64,000 nucleotides of DNA from Tanypteryx hageni (Eukaryota > Arthropoda > Insecta > Odonata > Petaluridae), in contig CM054118.1 of NCBI GenBank assembly GCA_028673005.1, positions 64,103,401 through 64,167,400 on the forward strand. Reading direction: 5' to 3'. The notes below the pieces were generated by a model. That model saw nothing but the letters and a program-made list of their open reading frames with translations, was not told where the DNA came from and ran no database searches. This document shows positions 10,105 through 21,812 of this stretch, one piece after another. Position 1 is the stretch's first letter. Every line of letters begins with the position of its first letter. The translations under genes were made by a program, and so were the position numbers.

Positions 10105-11145
10105 TTCCTTAGAAATGGACTAGAAAATCATCATAGTTAGAGTACGCGTAAAATTAGCGCTCTATTAATCGATGCATCAATTTGAGCGGCCAAATGAGTT
10201 ATCAATGGAGTAGAGAATTTTCCTCCTTGCTAAATATTTCATTTAGTGTAAAATTTGAAAACATTTTTCGCCAAGCCCACTTAACCCCCGCAATGAGGAA
10301 GTAAAGAAATTCTGGTAAGAACTGACTTGAAACAGCCTGCCCACGCAAGAGACTATGCTAATTCGAAGGTAACATCTGTTTCTTGAAGCGTAAAAGCCCA
10401 ATACCAGGAATGAATATATCCGGTATTTTCTGGATTTTGTGCTTCAGGATGAGATAATAATATTAATTTTCATGATTTCGAAGTCGGATCTCATTTAATT
10501 TGCTAAGCGATTTGCTCGTTTTAAGAGTTAGTCATTTAGTTTAAATCAACGTAATTTAGAGCACATAAACATTTTAGCACATAATCTTTATGACTGTTAT
10601 TAATGCCTTTGAAAATAAGAGGAAGAAACTTCAAAAAAGAAACGTGAACGTGGATGCCTTGTGGTGACTACAAAAAAGGAGAATCGAGTTGAAAGGTTAG
10701 GTATGAGCCTTATAAACAGCTTAAGCAGTGTTTATGACAAAAAGAAACAAATATATGTTGGTATCGTAGAATAAACACGGCATTGAAACGTAAAACGAAT
10801 TGCACGTTTCAGATTTAAGTCCGAGATCGGACCATTTAATCCTGTTTTTGGAACAATATCCCGCTCTGTTGCTCCACTGACAAATGAAACTGATATGGTA
10901 GCTAGGGAGAGGTGAAGAGGACATCAATATTTTCTTGGAATTCTTAAAGGAGAGGAAGAAGCGATAGTTCTGTTCAAACAGTTGGTGTAAATGGCCGAGC
11001 TTAAAGGATACAAAGGGAAAGATTGACCATTCGGCAATTTCGACGTCTTTAAGGTAACAACGGAAATTTTATACGTAGAACGAAGCAACTATTGGAACAA
11101 ATGAAAACGATGAAAAATGCATTATCACCAGCCAGAATAATTTTG
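10105..11145. other. No gene recognised
   Basis: Nothing beyond short unsupported ORFs. Confidence 0.5.
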
Positions 11146-11152
11146 AAACGAG

Positions 11153-11158
11153 AAAAAA
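11153..11158 (-). terminator. T6 Pol III terminator of tRNA-like sequence
   Basis: On the minus strand the tRNA-like sequence is followed after a few bases by TTTTTT, the usual RNA polymerase III stop. Confidence 0.5.
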
Positions 11159-11161
11159 GTC

Positions 11162-11232
11162 TGCTATGACCGGGAATCGAACCCGGGTATTCCACTTGCT
11201 GGGCGGATATTCTATCACTGAAATATCGTAGC
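11162..11232 (-). tRNA. tRNA-Gly-like gene or pseudogene
   Basis: The 71-nt minus-strand sequence folds as a cloverleaf. Acceptor GCTACGA pairs with TCATAGC with one C-A mismatch and a discriminator A. The D arm TTTC/GAAT has one mismatch. The anticodon stem TCCGC/GTGGA has one G-U pair. The variable loop has 4 bases. The T arm CCGGG-TTCGATT-CCCGG is perfect and contains the B box. The A box TTTCAGTGATAGAAT and the 4-base variable loop match glycine tRNAs. The 7-base anticodon loop CCAGCAA reads AGC (alanine) and has C where U33 is expected, and the D loop lacks the GG pair. The Pol III features are sound, but the loop changes suggest a pseudogene or the founder head of a SINE. Confidence 0.55.
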
Positions 11233-11380
11233 TGATCAATTTTCTCGTTTCTGAACGCCGATGTTTTCTTGGTTGGGACGGAACTAGCCAAGCTAGTATC
11301 AAACTGCCCCAACGGATGTCCTCGATGAGACACATCGAAGAAAACTCCTCCCTCTCAAACGGTGAGATTGTCAAGCAAGA

Positions 11381-11506
11381 AATTGATGGAATAAAGCGAT
11401 CCAAAGATCCTATGCAGATAGGCATAAGCTGTAAAGTTGGGAATGATTTTCAAACGAGCTTATGCCTGTCTGCATAGGATCTTCGGATCGCTTTATTTCA
11501 TCAATT
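11381..11506. repeat. Inverted repeat, 50-bp arms, 26-base loop
   Basis: Arms 11381-11430 and 11457-11506 match at 47 of 50 positions. The loop is short, so a transcript would form a long hairpin. It is either a tiny MITE (no clear target duplication) or a hairpin-RNA source. The tRNA-like sequence lies 150 bp to the left. Confidence 0.75.
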
Positions 11507-11509
11507 ACA

Positions 11510-14295
11510 AGCCAGAAGGTAGGAAAAAACTTAGATCCTTCCGTACATCTTCAAACTACTTGGAATGTGATTTGGAGGCGTAGCAAGGTCCACTTCCAAC
11601 AAAACATGTAATGTTTGCGGAAATATTGTTATTCTCGTTTATCCTCGCAGTATCGATCGAAATACAGACTTCTTCGAAAATTTCAAAAACAAGTTGCTAC
11701 GCATGACTATATTTTGTTCGTGTATTTGCTGAACGTCTCTAATCGGCAGATAATGATCTATTAAACAAGTAGAAAAATCGATTCGGAATATTTGCGCCGG
11801 AGAATATGTCCCCTTATCTTATCTCTGTTCAAATTGTTCGAAGCCACATTTGTAAATAATCTGCGAATTTTTTCATTCAAACGAGTCAATAACTTCTTGT
11901 TATTGGTGCATTTATATCATAAAACGGAAGTCGACTGCGAGAAAAAAACATTTGAAAAAAGACGGATTGCGCAATCGCGGCGATTTCCCTTCTTTCCCAT
12001 GCGACGGCTATTTCGAAGTGTTTCGCCGAAGCGATAAAAAAATTCTCGCGTCACCGAATAAACCCTCACGATAAGGAAAAGAATTTAACCGATTTTGATA
12101 GCTTAAAGGTCTTGGGTATCCCCGATTTTTTACCCGACGTCCAAATACCAGGCAAACTGAACAACTGATTATTTTGATAAGCACATAGTCTACTTTTGGT
12201 TTAAAAAATCGTTTTTATCTATTCTATGGCTATCCGATTTTCATTATCTACCTAATTTTGGTATTTCCCCTTCGTCATTTATCGCTAAGTGTATCATGAT
12301 ATTCGATTTGCTAATTGCCGAATACAATCGTGGCACCAAGCTTCAGCTTAAAAAGCGTCATTTAAAAAATAAATGATTCTCGTAATCGTTCATAATCCAT
12401 CAAAGGACACATTTAGGACCATTTAGTCTCTTTATCATCTCGCAAACTGACAATCCTTCTCAGCTTATGCGACGTCTCGGAGAACGAGTGTCTGCGTGAG
12501 TCCGGTAGAACGCGCAAAAATAACAAGAGGATCATATTTTCTGGACTCCAAAGGAATATGGCTAATATTGGCTAAAGTAAAGGCACATATCCAATGATTC
12601 ATAATTCATCAAATGATGTCAACGGAAGAATGTATTTTCGACTCGCAAATAAATCGACAAACAACCGCTAGGAATAACGAGTTGACAGAATTCATTAGAA
12701 TTACCATAACGATTTCGGGCTTCCAGTAACACGTTAGTAACATAATATTTTGGCGGGCGCGATGCCGCAAAGAAGTCGTATATTTAACAAGCTGAAATAG
12801 GCTATGAAATAAAGTTCATAAAACCGCGCGTGGAAAGGTAAAGGCACTGAGAGTGAGACGATTGAAACTTCGAGCGAGAGCGCAATGCAATATCAAGCTT
12901 GAAAGGCAAAAAAGGCAAAATCCGGTTGGAATTTGAGAATTTGGATTTTTTTCAACCGGTTATAGGGGTCGATAAAAGAACTAGGAAAAGTCAGCGGATG
13001 CTCAGTAGATGCCATTCAATATTAAAATAAACAGAATTACGAGATGAAATTAGCTTGGAAAAACCCGACAATGAGTTTTCGAGAGAGGGAGCGGTCAGTT
13101 GTCCACGGGGAAAAGTTTAAGGATTAGGGCATAACCTTCAGGTAAGCAGATTTACAGAGGTCATTTCTACGGCGAAAGACAGAAGAGGCGCAAAAGTATA
13201 TCAGTGTGCGCGTGCGGTTTGTTTCAAACCGTTACATAACAGCGTTCGCATATAATATTCCATTCTTCATTCCAACGAATTGACAACAATCCGACGGATT
13301 TAAGGGGACCGCTTTCACCAAAAACGAGTTTAAAATGCCACTTAGATTTGCGTTCCAGAATAACAACTTTGGCCATTAAAACAGTATTTTAATCGCGTTT
13401 TTAATGAGAAATGGAGCAAGAGCCTTTCGGCTGGTCGATCCCCTTTCATCAGCATGATTAAATATGTCAGAATTTGGAATGTGCGTTCTGCGCAAAATGA
13501 GTGGCCCGCAGAAGTAGTCGTTAGAACTGACCGAAAAGATCGCGCAATGTAAGGTGTTTAAAACCGCCATCTTCTCATCTTATACGAATTTCTTCTAATG
13601 AAAATAAACTATCATTTTCAAGTGTGGAGGAACATGATAATCGATAACACATTATCTTGCAAAGTAAACAACTTATAGTTAAAAAGATGCGATCTTATGC
13701 TAGCAAACTATTTCTATCTAAATACGTTTGCCGCGGAACGTTACCCTCCTATCATCAATCTCTCATTTAAAGGCCATTATCATTGCTGCGATAGCGAATT
13801 AGTCGAATAGTTTTAAGTAGAAAGAAACACACGCGCACTCTACAGATCTGAGATTTCTATCTCATGGGATGTACTGAACCTTCGACCAAAGATTTCTTTT
13901 TTCAACTGCGTTGGGTCGATTCTTTCCTTGAAGTCCCGATTATTCGACAAGACCGCGAAGGATGAGAGCGTAAAAAACGAGTCTCGCAGGTTGCCGTGTT
14001 TTTCTCGCTCCACAAAATTGCTGAAAATCCAAATAAAATATACCGCTATAAAAATTCCTCGATAATCGTCGAGACACGCTTGATGATTATTCTCTAAAAT
14101 TACTTTGAAAATTCAATCGTTCTCGGAATTTTTATATTTGTGGTGACCGGGAAACTATTGCAGAGTCTATTATTTATAAACAAGATGAACCGAATGGAAC
14201 TTATTACGCCTACTTTCCATTTAATCATTTATGTAGTACTTATATTGGCTTTAATAGCTTTAAAATCACCGCGGATATGTAGCTCTTTGTGTTCC
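11510..14295. other. No gene recognised
   Basis: A short imperfect inverted pair (CCGGTTG ... CAACCGG, about 12922-12960) is the only structure noted. Confidence 0.5.
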
Positions 14296-14300
14296 CAAAT

Positions 14301-14866
14301 TTCATAATTTAGCGTTATAAAATACTACAAATACATTCGAACTGAATATTAAATTGATCACGCATATTTGTGCGGCAAAAATAACGCGTGTATGTATTAG
14401 ACTATACCGAATCAGAGCCCAGCAATAGTTGTTGCTATGGCAACGCCCCCCTAATGAGCGATAGAAACTGCAAAAACGCCAGTATTTACGAGGAATGCGA
14501 AGAAATACTATCGATAAGTAAAATTCGACGATAAAAATTAAAATTCCCATTCCTTTCCTCAGAGAATAGTACAAATCCCGCTCCGATATTACAATTCTAA
14601 GATATTTTAATGTGCAAGAGAAAATTACCCTATACGATGGATTTCAGATTTCCCATCTAACTCAAATGGGAAGGATAGTTCCTGGAATCGAACTCGGAAC
14701 TTTCAATATTCGCAACAAAAACTATCCTAGGGATCTTGCCCCCAGTAGCAAGAGATTTCCAACAAGTGTCATAAAAATCGGTCAATTGGTTAAAAAGTTA
14801 ATAGGGGGAACAGACAGACAGAACGAGGAAACAATAAGCCTATTTCCAATCTGGAAAGTAGGCTAC
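14301..14866 (+). repeat. 566-bp retroposon with tRNA-like B box, copy 1
   Basis: Co-linear with 34751-35316 over the whole length, both starting TTCATAATTTAGCGTTATAA and ending at a GTAGGCTA hairpin. Near 14680-14705 the minus strand has a GGTTCGATTCC-like B box. The 3' part runs AAAATCGGTCAATTGG, TTAATAGGGGGAACAG, then CAGACAGACAG, typical of arthropod non-LTR 3' ends. The last 30 bases form a hairpin (AGCCTATTTCC / GGAAAGTAGGCT). No protein is encoded. It is best read as a SINE or a short LINE derivative. The orientation given is that of the GACAGACA tail. Confidence 0.75.
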
Positions 14867-14869
14867 TAA

Positions 14870-15800
14870 GAAGGAAAATGCCTCGGTTAAAAATCATAGG
14901 AATAATGCTATTGATGCCGCTACCGGTGATCAACATACCGAAAAACGAACTGTTGAATAAGGCTAAATTTAAGGGTGTTTTATGTATATTTCAATTGGAT
15001 GTTTCGTTAAAGAGTTGTGATTATTATTATTGTGAACGGTTATAATATCTATAGCGTTACATATTACCTTTAAACAGGAATTATGTTTCTTGAGAAATAG
15101 AACATCAGTATGTGAACGTAAAAGGTAATTTCTATTTAAAATTTAATCTTCTGAAATATTATTAATTAAAAAAATATATTGTGCTATATTTTCAATACTT
15201 AGCTGTTAAATTATAAGCTTTAAAAAATTAAATATTCATCATATAGGTATTACATGTAAATCGTGTAAATCAATTCTCGATAAAAATCGAAGATTTTCGT
15301 ATCAAAAGTGTTATATAATAGAGGAAATATTAACAATTTTCCGAAAGGATTCCACTGATAACGTGGCAATGCACGTTTTGTTTGTAGATCCCAAGGGTTG
15401 AAAAAGGACTTTAAAAAATAAGGATCGTTCACGATATCCGTACTCACAGTTTTGAAAAATCGAAGACACATTATCCTCTTTACTACCAAGTATCGAACAC
15501 ATTTCACATTAAGATCCCAAGGCACATATCCTTCACGCACGCTTTTGCTCTACGGTGTGATATTCGTCCATTTTCCTCTTCAACCTTATATAGCCCAGGT
15601 CGATGCTTGAGGGATATAAAAATACCCTTTTCCTCTCTCTCCCTCTCTGTTTCCTCCTCGCCTCCATTTTGTCCGCACCGCGCTTAACGAAGATCACCAA
15701 CGCCTCCGTGGTGCAGAGGCATTCATCGCACCGGACGATTCGAAGAAAAAGCAGAAAAACTTAATAAGAGATGGGTTAAGTGAGTTCAAGGCGGGAAAAA
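14870..15800. other. No gene recognised
   Basis: AT-rich, becoming GC-richer after 15550. TTATATAG and GGATATAAAAATA near 15585-15628 resemble TATA boxes ahead of a pyrimidine-rich, CpG-containing stretch, but no coding exon follows. Confidence 0.35.
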
Positions 15801-15849
15801 CCGCGGGAGGGTGGTCAGACAGGTTTGCCGAAGGGGTCCGGGGAAGTCC

Positions 15850-16190
15850 CACGCGTCGGCAAAAAGGAGAGCAGGAGAGAGAGAGAGAGACGGGAGAGAG
15901 GTTCGGAGGCTGGAGCGGAGGGGCTGCAGCGTCGACGGCGGCGGAGAACGCGGCGGGGAGGCCTCCGTTGCGTGCTGAGTAAAGTGAGGGGGTGCAGGAA
16001 AAAGAGGGGGAGGGTCTGGTAGACGGAGGGCGAAGGAGAGAACGGCGGTGAGAGAGAAAGGGAGAGTGAGACCAAGAGGGAGAGAGAGAACCAGGGAAAG
16101 AAAAGGGATAGAGACGAAGAGATAGAGAGATGTACGGAGAGATGTAGGGAGAGATGGAGGGAGTGACGGAGTGAAAGAGGTGTCGGACGA
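15850..16190. repeat. Polypurine (GA-rich) tract
   Basis: Mostly GAGAG and GGAGG runs on the plus strand. The long Ser/Pro/Leu-rich minus-strand frames here come from composition. Confidence 0.7.
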
Positions 16191-16611
16191 GAGAAGATTG
16201 TCGTGGAATCACGGTCGCCCGTAGATCGTGCCAAAACGGATTAAAAAGTAGTTGATGGCCCCGTACCAAAGACATCGTCCTTGTTTTCAGACGAGAAATG
16301 GATGCGCCTCTAGATGCAACTTGAAGGGTGCGGTTGAAGCCCTTGAGAGATGACTCCTTAACCTACTGCATAATATAAAAAGAGCTTTGCATTTTTCCCT
16401 TTCCTTCTTTATTTTTTCCAAATTCATCATTATTTTAAAAGGATTTAGTTTTTTCCTATAAGCCGTTCTAATGAGAACGAAAAATGTTAGGCGAACATTC
16501 ATTTAAGACAGTAAAAATAATAAATCTAATGGCTACCCGAATTTTTCCCTTGGTTCTCATCTTGGAATGAATCTGCCTCGTACTTCTTAATTTCTTTTTA
16601 CAAGAAAAAAC

Positions 16612-17172
16612 TTTGGTAGTTTGTGGTTAACGCGGCACCATCTCCGCAGCGGCCCAAGGGGCGAGATATGGAACAACAAGGCGCTGAATGTGGCGAGATT
16701 TGGAATTAAGCGAAGCAGTACTCCAATGGAACTCGGATGGGCCAAGGAAGGGAAATTTGAACATGAAAGAATATTTTACGTGTCCCCACCGGGTTGGTGG
16801 AAGTGTTTTTCATTCCTCTTCACGTTCACTGTGTTTAGAGGTGCCTCCATTCAAAGAAAAAAGAAGGGATACCGTTAAAAATGAAATTTTTATAATGGTA
16901 CCTATCCCTTGTTTTTTTTAATGGAGACGCCTCTGAACACAGTGAACGTGAAGAGGACTGAAAAACACTTTCACCAACCTACCCAACCCGGTGGGGACGC
17001 GTAAAATGTTCCTTCATGTTCAAATTTCCCTTCCTTGGCCCATCAGAGTTCCATTGGAGTACTGCTCCGCGTAATTCCAAATCTCGCCACATTCAGCGCC
17101 TTGTAGTTCCATACATCGCCCCTAGATCGGCGCTGCGGAGGTGGTGCCGCGTTAACCATAAAGTACCAAAAC
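16612..17172. mobile_element. Foldback element with arms of about 250 bp
   Basis: GTTAACGCGGCACCA (from 16626) is mirrored at 17157, and matching continues inward to GGGATAC near the centre (about 16892), leaving almost no unpaired middle. By eye roughly nine in ten positions match, with a short GGTTGGGTAGGTTGG expansion in one arm. The inverted region extends outward through TTTGGTA. No clear target duplication and no transposase were seen. The small ORFs inside it are mirror products. Confidence 0.8.
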
Positions 17173-17239
17173 TTTTATATATTATTTTTCGCATTGGCGT
17201 CATTAACTCCTTTAAGACCGATGTGGTGATTTTTACGCT

Positions 17240-17976
17240 TACGAGGTGTAGCTATAAAGTTACAGGAATGCTTCCAATGTGCTACGCTTCTCCCAGACAT
17301 GCAGGCAGGTCTTGCACAACAACTGCCTCAGACGTTTTTGAATCCGATCAGCCTGATGTTAATAGCCGTAGGGAATGCATGTGCAGGTTTTTTCCCGCCG
17401 TCGGAAAAATGAGCGATCAGGATTTCGAAGCAACGAGTGAACATCAAATTTTGTGTTTAGTTAGAGAAATATCCAAGTTAGACCCTTCAAATGCTGAGAC
17501 AAGCTAACGGTGATGCTGCAATGCCACTGAGTAGACTTTTCGAAGGGCACAAGAGATTTAGGGAAGGCCGAGAAGACATCGGTGATGATGGGCAAAGCGG
17601 CCGTCCAATAACTCACGGAACTGATGAAAATGTCAAAACAGTTAAGGATTTGGTGCGTTATGAGAGGCAATTAATCTTTCGATTAATAGTCGATGAGTAA
17701 AACTTAGATAAAGAAACCGTTAGACTCATTTTAATGGAAGATTTAGGAATGAAGAAAGTGTCGGCGAAAATGGTGTCGGCGCCGGCTCACAGTGCCCTTT
17801 CAATCAAACAATTTTTGGTTAAAAGTTTCAAAAGATGTTAGGAACAGTGGCAGCATCGCTGGTCTAAGTGTATAGCTGCCCAGGGCAACTACTTTGTAGG
17901 GGACAACATCATTTAGGTAGTATTAATAAATGCATATTTAAAAGAAATTCCTGAAATTTTGTAGCAACACCTTGTA
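17240..17976 (+). mobile_element. Internally deleted mariner transposon
   Basis: Terminal inverted repeats start CGAGGTGTAGCTATAAAG (17242) and, read inward from the right end, CAAGGTGTTGCTACAAAA (17974); both continue to CAGGAAT. TA dinucleotides at 17240-17241 and 17975-17976 are the expected target duplication. The element is 733 bp against about 1.3 kb for a complete mariner, and it encloses a broken transposase in a single frame. Confidence 0.9.
17428..17916 (+). pseudogene. Mariner transposase remnant, catalytic core deleted
   Basis: Reading from 17428, QRVNIKFCV is followed by TAG stops (17458, 17479), then MLRQANGDAAMPLSRLFEGH and the RFREGREDI and SGRPIT landmarks of the mariner helix-turn-helix region. 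After TAA (17698) the frame continues NLDKETVRLILMEDLGMKKV and AKMV. It then jumps to SAPAHSALSIKQFLVK and again to EQWQHRWSKCIA and GNYFVGDN, the C-terminus. Two deletions in frame have therefore removed the regions carrying the DD34D aspartates. With the stops, no active transposase can be made; only trans-mobilisation would be possible. Confidence 0.9.
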
Positions 17977-17979
17977 TAT

Positions 17980-18930
17980 CCTGATTCTTGATTTCCTCCG
18001 AAAATGACTTCGAGTTGTGGCTTTTGGTATATCTATCTATATAGGGATAGATAGCAGCATTACTATACGTACGCCTTTCTTTATTTTGATGTCCCAGTTG
18101 CGAAATATTACGAATCCAAAATTAAGAAATCGAAGGTGTACGTATGAAAATAGATTTTCCAATTCATAGTTGGTTATTGCTATCTCAGAAACAGTTTCAT
18201 TAAATACCGAACCTGTTTGATGCAGGACACATTGTTAATAATATACATCAAGTTCTTTGCTACATTTTGGAATTAAGTAACTGACTTACGGTTACGGTTT
18301 TTGTTCACCGTCTCCTCTCTTTAGACATAATAGCCTTCGATTTGTCCAAAGACTTTGATGAGGACATTAGAATCCAAATAAGCAAATAAATGTTTTCACA
18401 CTTGACATATCAATGATTGCCATACGGTATAAATATTCACTTACTTTGAAAATGGAGAGTTTCAAGCTTAAGCTTAAAAATCTTGCTAGTAATTCCTTGT
18501 TATATTATTTTATTCCATTCATTTAGCTATTTGGAAAAAATTGAAATCCTTATGAACCTTCAGCCACGGTTTCAATATATTTGCCTATTTGCGAAATTTT
18601 TCTTTTAAAAAATATAGCATCAATAATAAAATGATGTACTTAAAAGCTAATGAAATATTTAACATACAGCACGAAATTATTATTTTTTTAAATCTGCAAA
18701 TCAAACGATTAAAGGAAATTATAAGAAATATTAGTGTTTATTTAGACATTTTCTGTATCGTAAATTACCTACATAAAAATCACTATAATTCTCAGATATT
18801 GATATATTCTTCTGAAAGAGAGGTGAGTAGGTGTATTATTTTTCCTGTCGTTTCCGGTATTCTCAGCAAGCGAAGAACGATGCTTGGAAAAAGGAGACGG
18901 TCGTTGTAATACGTGAAAATCTCCTCCGAG
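17980..18930. other. No gene recognised
   Basis: AT-rich. Nothing identified. Confidence 0.5.
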
Positions 18931-19425
18931 TGGAAGGGGATTGGCGGGAAGAAGGATATGAAGGGGTACGATAAAGGAGGCGAAGGGGAGGGGGGGTAGA
19001 GGAGGCGATGGGGGGGGGGGGGGGAGGATAGAGAAGGCAATGGGAGAGGGAAGGAAAAGGCATTTCTTAAACAAGGCACGGCGAAAAGGGGCAGAGAAGG
19101 GCGAAAGGGCAAAGGTGAGGGAGCGAAAACCGTAGATGCCTCTTACGACACGGCAGAAGGAGATAGGGATGAAAGGATGGAGAGCGATAGGGAAGGGGAG
19201 GGAAAGGGAAGATAGATGGAGAGAGTGAAGGGGGAGGAAAGAGAAAGGGGGAAGGAAGTAGGGGAAGGAGAAGAATTCAGATAGAGAGAGCGCGATGGAG
19301 GAAAATGGTATAAAGATGGAGGAAAAAAAGGAAAACAGATAGAGACGTGTAGGAACGGAGAAAAAGGAGAGAAGAGAGATGAGGACGGATAAAGGAGGGA
19401 GAGAGAGAGAGAGATGGAGGGAGAG
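18930..19425. repeat. Polypurine tract with G15 run
   Basis: GA-rich on the plus strand, with an uninterrupted run of about 15 G at 19010-19024. The 223-codon minus-strand frame across it is Ser/Pro/Leu low-complexity and is not a gene. Confidence 0.8.
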
Positions 19426-19449
19426 GATGCACACACACAACTGTGCACC

Positions 19450-21150
19450 TGCGTGGGAATGGATTTATCGGGTGAAGAGAGAATGAATCGCAATTTCAGT
19501 CACGTTTCCAAGGAAAAGACTCAACAGAATCGGTTAGACGATTACTTTGACTCGAATATCCTCCTCGACCATTTTTTTACTCTTGCTTTATATCGGTCGT
19601 TAGACGTCGCTTTTGCCGTAATAACTCATGGGATAACTCTACTTTTGAGATAGTTTTATGCATGGCTTGATTGATACTAGCTGAATGGATGGATTTCTGC
19701 TTAACTACAACGTTCGTCTTCATTTATGTCGCTTGAGTCAGGAATTAAATTCTTCTCGCTGTATCTGCCTTACTATAAGAATAATTTATATTTTTGAATA
19801 ATTTTATCAACTGAAAGGAGATTTTCCTTAAAAAAATGTTTAATTTCGCAATGATGTTCAATTAAGACAAATCAGAAAGATTTTTAAATGAAGAAAATAG
19901 GAGGGAACGATTAATAATTTGATGTGATAGTTTGAAATAGTGTTTGATTGCAGTTTTCTCCTGAATACTACATATTATATTCTTTACAAAGTGAAGAATA
20001 CTTTAAGTTTAAAGTTATACAGACTGGTGTACATTAACAATCTAAATATTCTACAAACAATTTTAATTGTAATAACTCTACATAAGCTGCCTTTTGTTGG
20101 ATGTTGTATATATTACTCTTTTCAATTACGCACATCAACCTACTTTTCGCCAGCTATCATATAACACCTGATCTTTAACATATATAAAATAAAAATGATT
20201 ATTCAATGCGCAATTTGGCGATAACACATTGTTGATCATTAAAATGCATTGCTTTTGCATCAAATCAGTTTCTACTAGATATCTACAACAGCAACAGTTT
20301 TTGACGAGGGTGGGGCATTGATAGCATAGAGGAATTAACGGCGTAGATATGCCGTAGTTAATACCAGCTACGCGTGGACGAATTCTGTCTCTAGCAACAG
20401 CGGCATCGGGAATGACAAAGTGTGAAAGACACTATAAAAATAATCTACATTCCGAATGCGGTGTTCCGATAATAGATGGCACCATAAATGCCTTTGTCGC
20501 AGCGTTTCGCTTCTGTTTCTCTCATTACCCTTCGTTTAACCTCCTCAGTCACCATGACTTGCTGTTTTCCAAACCAGCCAATCGACCGCTCTCTTTATTT
20601 GAAAAAAAAAAAACGATCTTATGAGTTTGCAGATTGGAGAACGAGAAAGATACAAAAGAACAAAAAACTCTGTTTTAAAAGATAGTTACTTAAGCGTGAA
20701 TATTTACTGGATGAAGCGTTTTAAATTTAAATAGCATATATTTATATTATATTTTGTAACACATATAAATAAATGACATATCTCAAGAGTCAAAACTTTC
20801 TTGATATTATATAATACTGTAGCAATGAGTCTAAATATATTTCAGTTATCATCAACAGTATAATTAAATTGTGGTTAAATTAAAATATATTCACATAAGG
20901 GAAAGAACAAACAAAAGAGGGAAAAGAAGTACATAAAAGAAACATGGAAAAGTGCTGTGATGAGATAAATCTTACAGATGCTTTCATCCTCCCCATTTCA
21001 TATCAGCAAAATGTTTAGGTTAAAAACTCTAAAATTTAAATAAAGTCTGAGGAGAATTCTTATGGCCAAGAAACGATTAAGTAAAACATATGCGAATTCC
21101 TACCTGTGACAATCTACAAATCATTGAAACTAATAAAAACTAAAAGTAGC
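19450..21150. other. No gene recognised
   Basis: AT-rich with short ORFs only. Confidence 0.5.
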
Positions 21151-21157
21151 CATAATG

Positions 21158-21203
21158 TGAGCACAGGAGCATAGAACAATTGAGCACAGGAGCTTAGAAC
21201 AAT
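21158..21203. repeat. 23-bp tandem duplication
   Basis: Two units of TGAGCACAGGAGC plus WTAGAACAAT, differing at one base. Confidence 0.85.
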
Positions 21204-21503
21204 AAAATGCACTTAGATATGTAATTGAAACAAGACGCTAAATTAATACAATTTGGCCGTTAAAAAATATTATGCGCTTGCCAGCGTTTCCATTGTGAGG
21301 TTGTCTTCAATACTTTTGAATGAAAGCTATTTTTATTAAAGTATTAATGATTTTATTCAGCATTTTTTACTCTTAATTTATCATGAAGCTCATACGTAGG
21401 AGGGTAAATTGTGTTAAACTGATGTGTAGGAGAGTACATGTATGTGTATACGCAAGTGTTTATGGTTTGAGTGTAAGTTCAATATACTTTTTTGAACTAA
21501 ATA

Positions 21504-21506
<3 letters not shown>

Positions 21507-21552
<46 letters not shown>

Positions 21553-21762
21553 CAACTTACGGAAAAGGAAAGGTAAAATGAATATATGGATGTCAACAAG
21601 GTGTTGGGATGAGGAAACCCAGTGAGCACTCACCAATCAGACGACTTCAGGTTGGCGAGGCCCCGGGGATGTCGAAGCGACACACGTAAAATAACACAAA
21701 AACACAGAAACATCACAAACGTAAAGCTTTCGGAACTACTCCTTCTTCAGCTACAGAGAGAG

Positions 21763-21811
<49 letters not shown>
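21507..21811 (-). repeat. (TA)n-bracketed 215-bp repeat, copy 1
   Basis: A 215-bp body (21551-21765) lies between two (TA)n runs of about 45 bp each and is identical by eye to 63183-63397. On the minus strand it begins with CTGAAGAAGG, a short stem, CCGAAAGC (21750-21726), the same order as the hammerhead-like motifs elsewhere but without the GTC triplet. There are no inverted ends. Either the element inserts into (TA)n or it carries (TA)n at both ends. Confidence 0.8.

Positions 21812-21812
<1 letters not shown>

Noticed and set aside
15585..15630. TATA-box promoter
   Set aside because: TATA-like strings are common in AT-rich DNA and no exon follows.
15694..16275. 193-residue minus-strand frame
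   Set aside because: Ser/Pro-rich translation of a purine tract without recognisable domain.
17016..17507. 163-residue plus frame
   Set aside because: Runs from the foldback arm into the mariner in a frame different from the real transposase frame.
18769..19440. 223-residue minus-strand frame
   Set aside because: Composition artefact of the GA-rich tract; overlapping frames in the other phases.
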